Shown in pieces: positions 22,269 to 31,033 of a DNA stretch of 64,000 nt. The stretch's first letter is position 1; each line of letters opens with the position of its first letter. The notes under the pieces were generated by a model. It was given only the letters and a program-made list of their open reading frames with translations, was not told the origin of the DNA and did no database searches. Origin of the DNA: Nocardioides sp. B-3 (GTDB taxonomy: Bacteria; Actinomycetota; Actinomycetes; Propionibacteriales; Nocardioidaceae); contig NZ_CP087968.1 in the NCBI RefSeq assembly GCF_024703895.1, positions 2,976,001-3,040,000 of the forward strand, written 5' to 3'. The position numbers and the translations under genes were made by a program.

Positions 22269-23003
22269 TCAGCCCATCAGCTTCCGCGCGAGCGGGAGCG
22301 GCAGGTGCTCGAGCGCGAAGCCGACGGGCACCCGGGGCCAGCCGGGGACACGGGCGGACGCCTTCTCCTTCTCGATCGCGGAGACCATGGCGCGCACGCC
22401 CTTCTCGGTGGACGCCACGAGCGGAGTAGCCGAAGAGGTGGCGCTCATCTCGGAGACGATGTAGCCCGGGTAGAGCACCGTCACCTTGATCGGGGTGCCC
22501 ATCACGTCGGCGCGGAAGCCCTCGGCCAAGTGCGCGACGCCGGCCTTCGTGGCGGCGTACGTCGTGATGTTCTTCGGCATCCCGCGGATCGCGGAGACCG
22601 ACGAGATCATCACGAGCTGGCCGGCGTTCTGCTCGCGCAGGATCCGGGCGGCGGCCTCGGTCTGCGCGAGCGCGCCGATGAAGTTGGTCTGCGCGGTCGC
22701 GAGGTTGGCGTCGAAGCGGCCGGTGCCGAGCGGCTGGCCCTTGCCGAGCCCGGCGTTGACGATGAACTTGTCGATCGTGCCGAACTCCGCCCGGAACTCG
22801 TCGAAGACCCGGAAGACGGCGTCGTGGTCGTTGACGTCGAGGGCCTTCACGGACACCTTCACGTCGGTCAGCTCCGCGGCGAGGGCCTCGAGCCGCTCGG
22901 TCCGACGGGCGCAGAGCGCGAGGTCGTAGCCGAGCGCGGCGAACTGGCGGGCCATCTCGGCGCCGAGGCCGGCGGAGGCGCCGGTGATGAGGATCGTGGC
23001 CAT
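22269..23003 (-). CDS. Short-chain dehydrogenase/reductase
   Basis: 244 aa, intact. Classical SDR: TGASAGLGAEMARQFA at residues 7-22 (TGxxxGxG), DVNDHD near residue 55, NAGLG near residue 84, catalytic Ser in MISSVSAIRG and YAATKAG (YxxxK) near residue 150. The C-terminal ARVPGWPRVPVGFALEHLPL resembles lipid-linked SDRs near membrane surfaces. Last of a leftward five-gene operon with acyl-CoA dehydrogenase and kinase genes, so an acyl or hydroxyacyl substrate is likely. Confidence 0.88.
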   Translation of the reverse strand: MATILITGASAGLGAEMARQFAALGYDLALCARRTERLEALAAELTDVKVSVKALDVNDHDAVFRVFDEFRAEFGTIDKFIVNAGLGKGQPLGTGRFDANLATAQTNFIGALAQTEAAARILREQNAGQLVMISSVSAIRGMPKNITTYAATKAGVAHLAEGFRADVMGTPIKVTVLYPGYIVSEMSATSSATPLVASTEKGVRAMVSAIEKEKASARVPGWPRVPVGFALEHLPLPLARKLMG

Positions 23004-23012
23004 GCGGGGTTC

Positions 23013-23667
23013 CTATCGGTAGGTCTGGTGGTCGGGGGAGAGATGCGTGTGCTCGTTGAAGGCGAGCAGGGTGGCGCCGCGCGAGCCGACGACGAAGCTG
23101 GTCACGGCCGCGTTGATCACCACCCGGGTTGAGGCGCAGCCACAGGTGGGCGCCACCGTCGAGCCGCGTCGCCGCGGCCCACGCGATCGGGCCGCCGCTG
23201 GTGAGGACGACGGCGGTGGCCTTCGGTTCCAGTACGGCGATCGCCCGGTCGAGCGCGGCCGAGACCCGTTCGCAGAACTCGGCGAAGGACTCGTCGTAGT
23301 CGTCGTGCTCGCCGCCGGTCCAGCGCGAGGTCGCGCCCTCGAACCAGCGCTGGAACGCGCGCGGGTCGGAGGCGATGTCGACGCCCTCGGGGGCCGGGTG
23401 GCGTTCGAGGACCCGGAGGTGGTCGAACTCGTCCCAGCCGTTGTCGACGGTGACCGGCAGTTCCCAACCGGCTCCGTCGCACACCCCGGCAGCCGTCTGC
23501 GAGTGCCGCTTCATCCCACCCGAGACCAGCACGTCGGGCGTGATGCCCTGCGCTGCGAAGGCGGCGCCGAGCGTACGCGCCCGGGAAGCGCCGAGGTCGG
23601 AGAGCTGGTCGTAGTCGGCCGCACCCCGGGACGCCCGGCCGTGCCGCACGAGGAGGATCCGGCTCAC
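23013..23667 (-). CDS. Histidine phosphatase family protein, frameshifted
   Basis: RILLVRHGRASRGAADYDQLSDLG at the N-terminus holds the catalytic RHG; ERVSAALDRAIAVLEPKATAVVLTSGGPIAWAA is where many relatives have a second His (here SGG). One extra base near 23128 shifts the frame in the last quarter, after which VVINAAVTSFV...RGATLLAFNEHTHL and a TAG at 23013 complete a 217-aa protein. GTG at 23667 overlaps the stop of the APH-type kinase gene. This subfamily travels with acyl-CoA dehydrogenase/APH clusters in actinobacteria. Confidence 0.82.
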
Positions 23668-24704
23668 GCCAGCAGCTCCGCGATCCGCCGGTCGAGGATC
23701 TGCACGCCCGGCCCGAAGAGGGCGAACATCTCGTAGGTCGTCTGCCCGTGGAAGTAGCGGTAGTAGATCTGCTGGGCGATCACGGCGTTGCGGAACAGCC
23801 CGAAGACCTCGTAGAACCGCCACTGCTCGGGCGTCAGCGTGAAGCCCATCCGCTCGCAGTAGGCCTGCACGAACTCCTCACGCGTGATCATCCCCGCCGG
23901 GTCGGTCGGCACCCGCTTGGTCATCTTCAGCTCGTCGGAGTCGTCGGCCCGGATCCAGAAGGCCAGCGCCCCACCCACGTCCATCAGCGGGTCGCCCGGG
24001 GTCGCCATCTCCCAGTCGAGGACGCCGATGACCTTCGTCGGGTCATCGTGGGAGAAGACGATGTTGTCGACCTTGAAGTCGTTGTGGATCACGCAGTTGG
24101 CGATGTCCTCGGGCTGGTTGGCGTCCAGCCGGGCCATCACCTCGGTGAACTCCGGGTTGTCGGGCGTGTGCGCGTTGCGGTAGCGCGTCGACCAGCCCTC
24201 GACCTGCCGGCGCACGTAGCCGGTGCCCTTCCCGAGCTCACTGAGCCCGGCCGCCTCCGGGTCGACCGTGTGGAGCTCGGCGTACACCTCGACGACGTTG
24301 AAGCACAGCTGGCGTGCCTGCTCGGGCGTCAGCGGGACGTCCTTGGGCCAGTTGCTGCGGGGGATCAGCCCGTCGATGCGGCCCATGACGTAGAAGTCGC
24401 CTCCGATCACGGACGGGTCGTCGCAGAAGCCGATCATCGGCGCGACGTAGGGGAAGACCGGCGCCAGCGCGGACTGGATCGTGAACTCGCGGCGCATGTC
24501 GTGCGCGCCCTTCGCCTTCGTGCCGCCGGGCGCGCGGCGCAGGATCAGTTCGCGTCCCGGGACCCGCAGCAGGTAGGTCAGGTTGGAGGCGCCGCCCGAG
24601 AACTGGCGGACCTCCTCGATCGGCCCGTCGACGCCCTGCTCCTGCAGCCACTGCGCGATCGCGTCGATGTCGAAGGCGTCCTCCTCGCGTACGGCGGACG
24701 TCAT
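23664..24704 (-). CDS. APH-type phosphotransferase (ACAD10/11 kinase-like)
   Basis: 346 aa, intact, ATG at 24704 after GGAGGAG. Aminoglycoside-phosphotransferase fold: QFSGGASNLTYLLRVPGRELILRR (glycine loop and lysine-like position), NCVIHNDFKVDNIVF (catalytic loop HxDxxxxN) and VIGVLDWEMATPGDPLMDVG (metal-binding DWE). This subgroup corresponds to the kinase domain of ACAD10/ACAD11, which phosphorylates the hydroxyl of 4-hydroxyacyl-CoA. The adjacent acyl-CoA dehydrogenase supports that reading. It is not an antibiotic-resistance enzyme on present evidence. Confidence 0.87.
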   Translation of the reverse strand: MTSAVREEDAFDIDAIAQWLQEQGVDGPIEEVRQFSGGASNLTYLLRVPGRELILRRAPGGTKAKGAHDMRREFTIQSALAPVFPYVAPMIGFCDDPSVIGGDFYVMGRIDGLIPRSNWPKDVPLTPEQARQLCFNVVEVYAELHTVDPEAAGLSELGKGTGYVRRQVEGWSTRYRNAHTPDNPEFTEVMARLDANQPEDIANCVIHNDFKVDNIVFSHDDPTKVIGVLDWEMATPGDPLMDVGGALAFWIRADDSDELKMTKRVPTDPAGMITREEFVQAYCERMGFTLTPEQWRFYEVFGLFRNAVIAQQIYYRYFHGQTTYEMFALFGPGVQILDRRIAELLA

Positions 24705-25460
24705 GACATCTCCTCCAGTCGCGTGGCCCGGTGCCTCATCACTTCGTCGTACGCCGATCGGTCGGCCCACTTCAGGAAGTAGGCCCGGCGAGCTGCCTCG
24801 TCGGGGACGATCACGTCCTCACCGGCCTCCATCCCCGCCCGGGACGGCCGAGGCGATGTCGTCCGCGCTCACCTTCGAGGTGGCCACGAGGTTGCCGATC
24901 ACCTTGCCGACCGCCTCATCGGTGCCCTGCATGGAGTCGATGAGGTTGGTGCGGAAGTAGGACGGGCAGACCGCGCTGGCCTTGATCCCGAAGCCCGCGA
25001 GCTCGTGACCGCAGGTCTCGGTGAACGCGACGACCGCGGCCTTGACCGCGTTGTAGGAGCCCATGCCGGCGGGGTGCACGAGGCCGGCGAGCGAGGCGAC
25101 GTTGACGATGTGGCCGGACCCCCGGGCCTTGAGCATCGGGGTGAACGTCTGCACGCCGCGGACGACGCCGAAGAGGTTGATCTCGGTGATCCAGCGCCAG
25201 TCGTCCATCGAGCACAGCTCGATGCGACCACCACCGGCGACCCCCGCGTTGTTGACGAGCACGTCGAGACCGCCCCATCGCTCCTCGACAGCCGTCTTCG
25301 CGGCGGCCCAGTCGGCGTCGGAGGTGATGTCGAGGACGAGGTCGATGCCGTCTGCGACCACGCGGTCGGTCGCCAGCACCTCGTCGCCGCGAGCGCGGAA
25401 CGCGGCGGCGAGGGCGGCACCGAGGCCGGACGCGGCCCCCGTGACGAGCACCCGGCTCAT
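24701..25460 (-). CDS. Short-chain dehydrogenase/reductase, frameshifted
   Basis: About 252 aa. TGAASGLGAALAAAFRARG cofactor motif, DITSDADW, NNAGVAGGG, catalytic Ser in VASLAGLVHP and YNAVKAA (YxxxK). One extra base in CCCGGG near 24838 shifts the end to GMEAGEDVIVPDEAARRAYFLKWADRSAYDEVMRHRATRLEEM. Its TGA overlaps the kinase ATG (ATGTCATGA), and its ATG overlaps the dehydrogenase stop, so the operon is tightly coupled. Confidence 0.87.
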
Positions 25461-26723
25461 CGTGGCCCCCGAGAGGTTGCGCGTCCCAGCTCGATCTTGG
25501 CGATCACGTTGCGGTGCACCTCGTCAGGCCCGTCGGCCGGGCGCAGCGACCGCGCGCCGACGTACGCCGCGGCAAGCGGGAAGTCGTCGGTCATGCCGGC
25601 GCCGCCGTGCAGCTGGATCGCCATGTCGATGACGTCGAGGGCCATGTTGGGCACCTCGACCTTGATCTCGCTGACGGCCGAGACGGCCTCCATCGACAGT
25701 CCCCGGTCGAGCAGCCACGCGGCGTGCATGACGAGCAGCCGCGACCGGTTGATGGCGATCCGGGCGTCGGCGATCCGCTCGCGGTTGCCGCCGAGGTTGG
25801 CCAGCGGCTTGCCGAAGGCCGTACGGCGCTGGGCGCGCTCACAGGCGAGCTCGAGCGCCTTCTCGGCGAGCCCGATGGCGCGCATGCAGTGGTGGACGCG
25901 ACCCGGACCGAGCCGGCCCCGGGCGATCTCGAACGCGCGACCCTCGCCGAGCAGGATGTTGCCGACGGGCACCCGCACGTTGTCGAAGGACACCTCGCCG
26001 TGACCGAGCGGCTCGTCGTAGTAGCCCATCGTGGTGAGCATCCGCTCGACCTTCACGCCCGCGGCGTCGCGGGGGACCAGCACCATCGTGTGGCGCGAGT
26101 GCCGGTCGGCGTCGGGGTTGGTGAGCCCCATGAAGACCAGGATCTTGCAGTCGGGGTTGCCGATGCCGGTGGAGAACCACTTGCGGCCGTTGATGACGAC
26201 CTCGTCGCCGTCGACGACGGCGGTGGCCTCCATGTTGGTCGCGTCGGAGGAGGCGACGTCGGGCTCGGTCATGCAGAAGGCACTGCGGATCTCCGCGCGC
26301 AGCAGCGGCTCGAGCCACGTCTTCTTCTGCTCGTCGGTGCCGTACTTCAGCAGCACCTCCATGTTGCCCGTGTCGGGCGCGTTGGAGTTGAAGACCAGCG
26401 GCGCGAGGAACGAGCGCCCCATCACCTCGGCGAGCGGCGCGTAGTCGATGTTGCTCAGCCCCTCGCCACCGTCGGTGCCGAAGTCCGCGGCATACGTCCC
26501 CGCGTGCCCGGCGGGCAGGAAGAGGTTCCACAGCCCCTGTGCGCGCGCCTTGGCCTGCAGCTCCTTGATCCGCGGGTCGGGCGTCCAGTTGTCGCCGCCG
26601 CTCTCGCGGGCCTTCGTGATCACGTGGTGCATGTCGGCCTCGAGCGGCTCGATCTCGGTGTCCGGGGAACGCGCGGACGCGGGCCTGCAGGTCGGCGGCG
26701 CGCGGGGAGAGGGAGAAGTCCAT
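25457..26723 (-). CDS. Acyl-CoA dehydrogenase family protein, frameshifted
   Basis: About 421 aa flavoprotein. ATG at 26723 gives MDFSLSPRAADLQARVRAF, then an extra base near 26666-26669 shifts to PDTEIEPLEADMHHVI. Signature blocks: AFCMTEPDVASSDATNM, INGRKWFSTGIGNPDCKI, GPGRVHHCMRAIGLAEKALE, and the C-terminal IQLHGGAGMTDDFPLA. This is the ACAD10/11-like class. First gene of the operon, divergent from a TetR gene, and predicted to act with the kinase on 4-hydroxyacyl-CoA or branched acyl-CoA. Confidence 0.92.
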
Positions 26724-26744
26724 GGGTTGACCATAACCACACTG

Positions 26745-26759
26745 TTGAGCAATGCTCAA
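26745..26759. promoter_or_regulatory. Palindromic operator between ACAD and TetR genes
   Basis: TTGAGCAATGCTCAA is a perfect 7-1-7 palindrome in the 28-nt divergent spacer. It covers the ATG at 26752, so it would block both promoters and initiation of the TetR gene if bound by the TetR product. Confidence 0.7.
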
Positions 26760-27362
26760 TAGCGTGTCATCCAATTCACCCGCGGATTCCGTACGCCGAA
26801 GGCTGAGCGCCGACGACCGCCGCCGCCAGCTCGTGGCGATCGGGCTGTCTCGACTCATCGACACCCCGATCCAGGACCTCTCGCTCGACCGGGTCGCCGC
26901 CGAGGCCGGCATCTCGCGCGGCCTGCTGTTCCACTACTTCCCGACCAAGACCGACTTCTACCTCGCCTGCATCGCCGCCGCCGGGCGTCGGATCCTGCGC
27001 AACACGGCACCGTCGTCCTCCGATTCGGGGAGGTGCAGGTGCGGACCATGGTCACCGCGATGGTCGAGCAGATCGACCGTCGTCGCTCCTTCTACCTCAC
27101 CCTCGTCCGGGGCAGCGGCGTCGCCGACCCGCGGGTCAGCGAGGTCCACGACTCCGCACGGTCCGTCTCCACCGACCGGGTGATGAGCGCGCTGGGACTG
27201 GCTTCGTCATTGCGACCCGTCGTCCATGCACGGTGGGCGTACGTCGAGGACCGGGCCCTCAGCTGGAGCGGCGATCCCGCCTCCGAGCGGACCGAGTCGC
27301 TGGACGAGCTGGTTGCGCACTGCGAGCGAGTCCCGGCCGCGGTGTGCGCCGAGCCGGGTTGA
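26752..27362 (+). CDS. TetR-family regulator of the acyl-CoA operon, frameshifted
   Basis: About 203 aa. LSADDRRRQLVAIGLSRLIDTPIQDLSLDRVAAEAGISRGLLFHYFPTKTDFYLAC is a clear TetR DNA-binding domain. One indel near 27025-27030 shifts the frame to VQVRTMVTAMVEQIDRRRSFYLTLVRGSG. ATG 26752 lies inside the palindrome; GTG 26764 (VSSNSPADSV) is an in-frame alternative. Divergent position suggests autoregulation and control of the ACAD operon. Confidence 0.87.
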
Positions 27363-27407
27363 CGCTGGGGGCGTGTCATTGAAGGCTCTGGCCCTCGAGG
27401 GTGTTCG

Positions 27408-28038
27408 TCAGGCGCTTTCGTTGAGGGTGGCTTGGACGAGTGCTGCTGCCATCCGGGCCATCACGTCGAGGGCGGTCTCGCGGTCGACGCCGGCGATGTC
27501 GGTGCTCCAGATGACAGCGTCGGCTCCGAACAGTGGGATGAGGGCGATCGAGAGCCGGTTTCGCGCTTCCCCGGGGCACGTGGTCGGGCAGTCCTTCGAG
27601 CAGGGTGGCGATCCGGGTGTCGCGGTTCGTGCTGGCCCGGCGGTCGATCTTGTCTGTGCCCGGGGGGCGCGAGCGAGAGACGCATGAAGGTGCGTAGCTC
27701 GTGCTCGTGGTCGAATGCCCACTCGCCCATCGTGCGGACCGGGGTGGAGGCACGGGCGGGAAGACCTTGGGGTGCCCGGTGGTCGGGCTCATCGAGGTCG
27801 GGCGGCTGTGGCTGCAGGCTGGCGCCGTCGACGAGTGGCGCGGTGGCGTGCACGACCACGGAGTCGTTGTTGGGGAAGTACCTGTACGCGGTTGCTCGGG
27901 AGACGCCCGCCGGTCTGCTGCCGCCTGCACGGTGAGCGGGCCGCCCGTCCGCAGCAGCTCGCGGGCTGCCTCCGACAGCAGGTGGCGGGTGCGTTCCCGA
28001 GCGCTAGGTCTCGCCGGCATGGGTGGTTCAGGTGTCAT
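27408..28038 (-). CDS. TetR-family regulator, three indels
   Basis: N-terminus MTPEPPMPARPSARERTRHLLSEAARELLRTGGPLTVQAAADR; removing one base near 27905 gives AGVSRATAYRYFPNNDSVVVHA, completing a TetR helix-turn-helix. The C-terminal part ends LFGADAVIWSTDIAGVDRETALDVMARMAAALVQATLNESA, typical of TetR regulators that lack strong ligand motifs. Other slips near 27660 and 27577. ATG overlaps the stop of the DUF5519 gene (ATGA). Last gene of the four-gene operon starting at 29492, and the probable binder of the inverted repeat at 29505-29541. Confidence 0.82.
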
Positions 28039-28538
28039 GGCATTCCGGCGTCGGCATTGGCGCGATCGACGACACCGAGGGCAAACTGGTAAGAGGCTCG
28101 GACCAGTCGCAGGATGACGTCGCGCTCGGCCTCGTCGCGCGGGGCGTAGAGCATGGTGATGCTCGGTGGCGCCCGGTGGGTGTGCACCGGGTAGTGGGGC
28201 TCGCCCCAGCCCGCCTCCTGTGCGGCCCGGGCCGGGTGAGGTGGGAGTGCGGCGTGCAGGCTTGAGTCGCCGCCTGCATGCCCGTGGCAGAACTCTCGAC
28301 CGATCATGAACGCCTCGGGGGGACCGGTCTCGGCCTCGTCGGTCAACACCGGGGCCCGAGACCCCTCCACGGCGATCCGCGAGGGCTGGATCGTCACCTG
28401 CGGCCGGGTCGCCGCTTCGGCCGGGACGGAGTCGAGGTCCCGAGTGCTGGCGGGCTGCTGGTCGAGCTGTGAGTGCGGCAGGGCGGCGGTGGCAAGCGGC
28501 CGGTCACCGACCCGCGGTGGCAGATCCATCTGTCTCAT
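28035..28538 (-). CDS. Luciferase-domain (DUF5519) protein
   Basis: 167 aa from ATG 28538. MRQMDLPPRVGDRP, PHSQLDQQ, EAFMIGREFCHGHAGGDSSLHAALP, AGWGEPHYP and MLYAPRDEAE match, from memory, the actinobacterial DUF5519 proteins sometimes labelled luciferase domain. No enzyme activity is established. Co-transcribed with VOC and cupin proteins, so a small-molecule oxidation or detoxification role is plausible. Confidence 0.7.
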   Translation of the reverse strand: MRQMDLPPRVGDRPLATAALPHSQLDQQPASTRDLDSVPAEAATRPQVTIQPSRIAVEGSRAPVLTDEAETGPPEAFMIGREFCHGHAGGDSSLHAALPPHPARAAQEAGWGEPHYPVHTHRAPPSITMLYAPRDEAERDVILRLVRASYQFALGVVDRANADAGMP

Positions 28539-28542
28539 GGTC

Positions 28543-28997
28543 TCAGCCCGCCGCCCAGAACAGCTCGATCGGGATGCCATTGGGGTCGTGCACCACCATG
28601 GCCGCGTGGACTGGCTGGTCCTTGTCGTGGATGGGTCCGTGCGCGACGCCGAGCGTGGTGAGCCGATGGGCCCACGCGTCGAGGTCCGACCGGTCGTCGA
28701 CCGCCAACGCGAGGTGGTCGAGTCCGGTACGGCGCTCGTCGAAGCGCTCCAGATCTGCCTGCGGATGAAAGTCCGGGCCGAGGAACAAGAAGGTGTCGGG
28801 GCGGTTGATCACCACAGTGTGCCCCCGCCGGCGGGGTGCGGCTCGACGAAGACACGGACCATGCCAAGCACGTCGGCATACCAGTGCTCGCTCTCGTCGA
28901 TGTCGCGGACGGTCAGTCCGAGGTGGTGGATTCCGGACAGGCTCGGCAGGGTCGCCGTCGCTGCGTCTGTCTGTGTCATGGCTGTCGTGAGCGTCAT
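28543..28997 (-). CDS. VOC (glyoxalase/dioxygenase superfamily) protein, frameshifted
   Basis: About 151 aa. First beta-alpha-beta module: LSGIHHLGLTVRDIDESEHWYADVLGMVRVF with a metal-type His; after an indel near 28812-28820 the second module reads GLDHLALAVDDRSDLDAWAHRL and ends DPNGIPIELFWAAG, giving the paired His/Glu ligand arrangement of the superfamily. ATG 28997. The substrate cannot be inferred from sequence alone. Confidence 0.85.
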
Positions 28998-29037
28998 GTT
29001 GTCCTCCCCGGTCAAGGGTTCGAGTCGAAAGACACGA

Positions 29038-29492
29038 TCAGGGCCGGTAGGGCTCGGTGGCGTAACGGGCCATGACCTCGAGCACGTCGGCGGGGACGAG
29101 CACACCCTCAGGGCCGGGTCGCAGGTCGGCAAGGTCGCGGAAGTAGCCGAGGTAGCGCTCCGGGGTCACGCTGCACAGCAGGGTGGCCGGCGCATCCGGG
29201 TCCGCGTTGAAGAACGTGTGCGGGTCGCCGATCGGCGCCGTCACCGGGCTGCCCGCCTCAGCCACCAGTTCGTCGGATCCACAACGGAACCCCACCACAC
29301 CCGACACCACGAAGAATGTCTCGTCGTGCTCGCGGTGGACGTGTTGGGGAGGACCCGGCCAGCCGGGGGCGATAGTGCATTCGGCCACGCCGAACCTTCC
29401 GTCGACCCCGACGCCGTCCTCCGGGATCCGGAACCCGACGGGTCCGCTCGTGAAGGCCTCGCCCTCCCCGGTGATGTCACCCTGACCGTCAT
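29038..29492 (-). CDS. Cupin-domain protein, frameshifted at the start
   Basis: About 151 aa. Single conserved beta-barrel with motif 1 PPQHVHREHDETFFVVSGVVGFRCG (two His and a Glu ligand) and motif 2 APIGDPHTFFN. The good ribosome site GAGGGAGAG precedes ATG 29492; reading from there needs one slip near 29475 to reach TGEGEAFTSGPVGFR. An open frame also reaches a GTG at 29532, but that would start inside the inverted repeat, so I prefer 29492. First gene of the operon. Confidence 0.8.
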
Positions 29493-29504
29493 GGCTCTCC
29501 CTCG

Positions 29505-29541
29505 TGATACCTAGTGTCTCATTTTGAGACACTAGGTATCA
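29505..29541. promoter_or_regulatory. Perfect 17-bp inverted repeat, operator of the cupin operon
   Basis: Arms TGATACCTAGTGTCTCA (29505-29521) and TGAGACACTAGGTATCA (29525-29541) with a TTT spacer. It lies 12 nt before the cupin ATG. The length and symmetry fit a TetR dimer site, and a TetR gene closes the operon. Confidence 0.85.
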
Positions 29542-29942
29542 TGTGCTCGGTGTTCTTGCTTGTCAAGGGTCGAAGGGACGACCCTCAACGGCTCCGAGGC
29601 CCGATGTCCGGCACGGCGTCGACCACGTGGCCCGCCGGCGCACCTGATCCACGAGTCGTGCCCATCGCACTCACATATCGCGATGAGTGCGTCTATCCGC
29701 CGCGATCGCCCTGTGCGAGGGGCAACGACGGTCCGAGACCGCCTTGGCGGCAGCGGTCTCCTCAAGTTTCACGGAACTTGACGAAGCTTCAAGCATCGTT
29801 GCGGTTTAGGTGAGCGTCCGCTACACCTGTTTCTACGAGGCGCCCGGGAGCGTTCGCTCGCGCAGGGGATGGTCCCTAGGCGCCTCGACCAATGCTCCGA
29901 CAGATGTTCTTCGCGGGGGACGAGCCGATGATGGTGTGGCTG
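29542..29942. other. Intergenic, no gene seen
   Basis: About 400 nt with no convincing coding frame. It includes CTTGACGAAGCTTCAAG near 29777-29793, a short palindrome, which might be an operator or hairpin. The frames present have no recognisable protein family. Confidence 0.4.
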
Positions 29943-30876
29943 TCAGCCACGCTCGTGCAGCCACTCCTCGTATGGCACCGGTTCGGCTTCTTCCTCCGCC
30001 CGGCTGACGATGGAGTCAGTGAACCGGGTGCGCAGCGACACCATCTCCGGAGTGGACCGCAGCGTGAGCAGTTGGTGGGTCTCGCATATCTCATCAGCCA
30101 GGTTGTCGGCGTCCAGCAGTTCACGGACCGTCGCGGCCATCTCACGGGGAAGTGTCATCTCGATGTCGACGTACTCCATCCCCGCTGCGGCGGCGTCCGG
30201 GGCGGTCCGCCGACCCGTGTGGCGCGCAAATGCAGGGCGGGTCACCAGTCGCTCGATGAGATGGCCCAGCTCCTGCGGCGGAGTCGAACCTTCCTTGGAG
30301 TCGATGAGCTGGAGCTCCCGAACAAGGTCGTCGAGCCGTTGGTCGATCTGGAGCCCGAGCTGCACCGGACACCGAAGTAGCCTCACCCTCGCCCACCCGG
30401 CGGGCAGGACGCCCTGCTCCGGTGCCGCGCGTTCGCGGTACTCCACCACTGGCGGCCGTACGTCGTGCTCGACGCCGTCGCCGACAAGTTCGGCCCACAC
30501 GCGTCGTCCATCGACGTGCTCCTCGATCCCCCGAGGACTTCGCCAGCACCGACACGATCGCCAAGCCGCGCCCGGTGGTGCCCCGGCTCGCGACAGGCGG
30601 CGGGGCCACCGCCGCGACCGGGACCATGCCGCCAGCGTCCTCCACACTGAGCCGCACGCCCGGCTCGATATCACGCAACCGGACATGTAGGTAAGGGCTG
30701 CCGCTGTGCAGGGCGGAGTTCGCTGCCATCTCAGTGACGCACAGGGCGGCGTCGTCGACGAGATGCTCGCGGCCCCACTGCCGCAGCCCGTCAATGACGA
30801 ACCTACGCGCTCCGGGGACGCTGGAGGTGTCCGCGGCGAGTTGGACTCGCAACTCCGGGTGGGCCCCTCGTGGCAT
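29943..30876 (-). CDS. ATP-binding protein with anti-sigma (RsbW-type) HATPase domain, frameshifted
   Basis: About 310 aa. LRVQLAADTSSVPGARRFVIDGLRQWG and LCVTEMAANSALHSGSPYLHVRL are the helix 1 and N-box of serine-kinase-type HATPase_c domains; VSVEDAGG-like LSVEDAGG and TTGRGLAIVSVLA are the G1/G2 boxes. One indel near C run 30538-30542 shifts to HVDGRRVWAEL. The second half (QLGLQIDQRLDDLVRELQLIDSKEG to the end) is helical and of unknown function, seen on similar Nocardioides-type proteins from memory. Probably a partner-switching regulator; no sigma factor is adjacent. ATG at 30876. Confidence 0.78.
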
Positions 30877-31033
30877 GGACGTCACGTTGGCATTGTGCCC
30901 GACCTGTACGCCGCCGCGATCGTGCCGATTCGCGACGACTCTGAGAGCCGTGCCTCCGTCGCAAACTCGCTCCGCACTGCGTCCTTCCAACCGCGAAAGC
31001 GGACCTCGGCCGTCTCCGGGTCCACATGCTTGG

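Noticed and set aside
23664..24704. Aminoglycoside resistance gene
   Set aside because: The APH fold is present, but the sequence and operon context fit the ACAD10/11-type kinase group, not known resistance enzymes.
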